Below, piece by piece: positions 62,141 to 64,000 of a stretch of 64,000 bases of DNA. Under the pieces are notes generated by a model that did no database searches, had not been told where the DNA came from, and saw nothing but the letters and a program-made list of their open reading frames with translations. Both the position numbers and the translations under genes were made by a program. The DNA is from UBA7236 sp964463165 (GTDB lineage Bacteria > Bacteroidota > Bacteroidia > Chitinophagales > BACL12): contig CAYXBK010000011.1 of the NCBI GenBank assembly GCA_964463165.1, forward strand, positions 62,001 through 126,000. Reading direction: 5' to 3'. The stretch's first letter is position 1; each line of letters begins with the position of its first letter.

Positions 62141-64000
62141 TTTTTCCTGGTATAATTAATTTACCGTGTTTTTTCAACTCTCTTTCTTTAATCATTTCAT
62201 AAACAACAGGTGTAATTAGCAGCACATAAATAGTTGATGAAATGACACCACCAATTAAAGGAATTGTTATAGGCAACATTACGTCACTTCCTGTGCCCGT
62301 CGCCCAAAGAATTGGAATTAACCCGAAAAGGGAAACTGAAACGGTCATTAGTTTTGGGCGGAGTCTTTTTACGGCACCATTTATAATGAATTCTCGTAAA
62401 TCAGCTTTTGAAATTGTAGTTGAGGAATTGCCTTTAAGCAAAACCAACTTTTCCATGTATTCATTAAGATATATTGTCATTAACATCGCAGTTTCAACCG
62501 CTACGCCAAATAAAGCGATAAAACCAACTGCAACGGCAACCGACAAATTCACACCGTAGAAATAAACCATAAATACTCCGCCTATTAATGCAAAAGGAAC
62601 CGTTATCATCGTAACCAAGGCTTCTTTTAAAGACTTGTAGGTGAAATAAAGCACCATGAAAATGATTATTAGCACGATCGGCATTATTAAGGTGAGGGTT
62701 CTATTGGCTCGGATCTGATTTTCCCATTGTCCGCTCCATTCAATGGTGTAACCTTTTGGAAGCTTTGAAAACATACTATTCAATTTGTCTTGTGCCTCAT
62801 TCACCGTGCTTCCTAAATCCCGGTCTCGAACATTGAATAAAATTGTTCCCCGCAACATTGCATTTTCGGAATTAATCATTGCGGGTCCTTCGGATATTGA
62901 AACCTCAGCCACAGCAGATAGAGGAATCGTTCCATACTTCATGGTTTTAACCGGAATTTGCTTAATTGCATCCAAGCTGTTTCGATAATCCTGCGCAAAT
63001 CTCGCATTGACTGAAAATCGCTGGCGTCCCTCAATCGTGGTTGTTAGATTCATTCCACCTAATGCAGTTTCAACATACATATTTACATCATCAACACTTA
63101 AATCATATTTTCCAATTTCGCTTTTATTTATGGTTATATCAATATATCTACCACCTGTAACCGGCTCAACATATAAATCTTTAATTCCTTCGACACCTTC
63201 CAGTTCGTTTTTCATTTTTAATGCAAGGGCATAAATCGAATCGAGGTTCTGGCCATATATTTTCAACCCGACGTCTGTTCTAATGCCCGTGGATAACATA
63301 TTAATTCGATTAATAATTGGTTGCGTAAAACCATTTACCACTCCGGGAATTTGAAGTTTTGCATTCAGTTCATTTATTATGTCAGCTTTAGTCACATCAC
63401 TTCGCCACTCTGATTTTGGTTTCAAGAGGATAATCGTTTCAATCATGCTAATAGGAGAGTTATCAGTAGCCGTATTTGCTCTTCCTGCCTTGCCTAAAAC
63501 ATTTTCCACTTCGGGAACGGATTTAATTATTTTGTCTTGCACTTGCAAAATCCTTTTTGCTTCAGAATTCGATACATCGGGTAGAGTAACAGGCATAAAA
63601 AGAATTGACCCTTCATCCAAAGGCGGCATAAATTCTGAACCCATTCGCATCATCATAACAACTCCAATTGTAAACGCTACAATATTTATTGCTATTACTG
63701 TTTTACGCCATCTCAGGCACCAGGATAATATTGGGGAGTAAATTTTTTCAAGGCCCCTTGTAACAGGGTTTGCGCTTTCCGGTTTCAACTTTCCCTTAAG
63801 TAAAAATGAAATCAAAACAGGAGTTAATGAAATAGCCAGGAATGCATCAATTAACAGTATAAATGTTTTAGTCCATGCAAGAGGATGAAAGAGTTTGCCT
63901 TCAATTCCGGTCAATAAAAATACCGGTAGAAAAGAAGTGATAACAACAATAGTTGAATAAAAAACTCCCGGGCCGACCTGCTTCGACGAATTTTCAATTA
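62127..64000 (-). CDS. cusA: CusA-type RND heavy-metal permease, C-terminal part (start beyond the window)
   Basis: About 624 codons are open to the right edge. The visible part starts in helix 5 (VGPGVFYSTIVVITSFLPVFLL) and includes the rest of helices 5-12 and porter domain 2 (GSEFMPPLDEGSILFMPVTLP, IRTDVGLKIYG, the Met/Glu-rich funnel DLGSTVNEAQDKL). The TTG at 63914 is internal, not a start. It uses the proton gradient to export Cu(I)/Ag(I) through CusB-CusC. First gene in the window of the Cus operon. Confidence 0.9.
   Translation of the reverse strand, partial: IENSSKQVGPGVFYSTIVVITSFLPVFLLTGIEGKLFHPLAWTKTFILLIDAFLAISLTPVLISFLLKGKLKPESANPVTRGLEKIYSPILSWCLRWRKTVIAINIVAFTIGVVMMMRMGSEFMPPLDEGSILFMPVTLPDVSNSEAKRILQVQDKIIKSVPEVENVLGKAGRANTATDNSPISMIETIILLKPKSEWRSDVTKADIINELNAKLQIPGVVNGFTQPIINRINMLSTGIRTDVGLKIYGQNLDSIYALALKMKNELEGVEGIKDLYVEPVTGGRYIDITINKSEIGKYDLSVDDVNMYVETALGGMNLTTTIEGRQRFSVNARFAQDYRNSLDAIKQIPVKTMKYGTIPLSAVAEVSISEGPAMINSENAMLRGTILFNVRDRDLGSTVNEAQDKLNSMFSKLPKGYTIEWSGQWENQIRANRTLTLIMPIVLIIIFMVLYFTYKSLKEALVTMITVPFALIGGVFMVYFYGVNLSVAVAVGFIALFGVAVETAMLMTIYLNEYMEKLVLLKGNSSTTISKADLREFIINGAVKRLRPKLMTVSVSLFGLIPILWATGTGSDVMLPITIPLIGGVISSTIYVLLITPVVYEMIKERELKKHGKLIIPGKNDEQ

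Noticed and set aside
63914..63916. TTG as the start of the right-hand CusA gene
   Set aside because: The frame stays open to the window edge with conserved CusA sequence (GPGVFYSTIVVITSF) upstream of this codon.

Overview
The window is AT-rich DNA from a member of the Bacteroidota, probably a Chitinophagia/Saprospiria/Sphingobacteriia-type lineage. The evidence is several secreted proteins with C-terminal type IX secretion (T9SS) sorting domains, families largely confined to this phylum (DUF6089, DUF5606, GDCCVxC protein, MerT-MerP fusion), transketolase encoded as two subunits, and promoters of the Bacteroidota form TTG-N20-TAnnTTTG. I saw no rRNA, tRNA, CRISPR array, transposase or integrase.

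Layout. 1-9.9 kb is a housekeeping/envelope region: a partial sulfatase, a glycosyltransferase fusion, recR, a TM2 protein, two DUF6089 paralogues, a sodium:solute symporter, a LOG-family protein and a Bcp-type peroxiredoxin. 9.95-22.4 kb holds a choice-of-anchor V-like T9SS protein, DUF5606, uvrB, the two transketolase subunits separated by about 5.2 kb of extra genes (one T9SS protein, two vWA proteins), and an ECF sigma/putative anti-sigma/Spy-like cluster. Four intergenic gaps in 13.4-18.1 kb carry heptanucleotide tandem repeats. 22.7-31.4 kb is one giant NdvB-type cyclic beta-glucan synthase gene. 31.4-41.8 kb holds secreted or envelope proteins, including an S74 tail-fibre-like T9SS protein with exact-length internal repeats.

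42.2-52.0 kb is accessory DNA built of two minus-strand modules bordered by related direct-repeat sequences at about 42.22, 46.16 and 51.96 kb. Module A (42291-46051) is a five-gene operon: two HEPN-like proteins with R-x4-H motifs, a PIN-like protein, an RNA/OB-type protein and a DUF488 fusion. It looks like a biological-conflict (defence) system that I cannot match to a named one. Module B combines a mercury operon (ArsR, MerTP, a Cys-tailed lipoprotein, GDCCVxC protein) with an upstream secreted copper/redox operon (a thioredoxin-fold T9SS protein, a T9SS protein and two cupredoxin proteins). The two cupredoxin proteins together, but not singly, carry the four HxH motifs of a multicopper oxidase.

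53.5-64.0 kb is a copper export region: a CPH-type P1B ATPase, an SRPBCC protein, an ATPase, a DUF5676-like membrane protein, and a Cus-type RND set (two adaptors, a TolC-family channel, the C-terminal part of a CusA permease running off the window, and a separate CusA N-terminal half that ends abruptly). Together 46-64 kb forms a mercury/copper resistance island.
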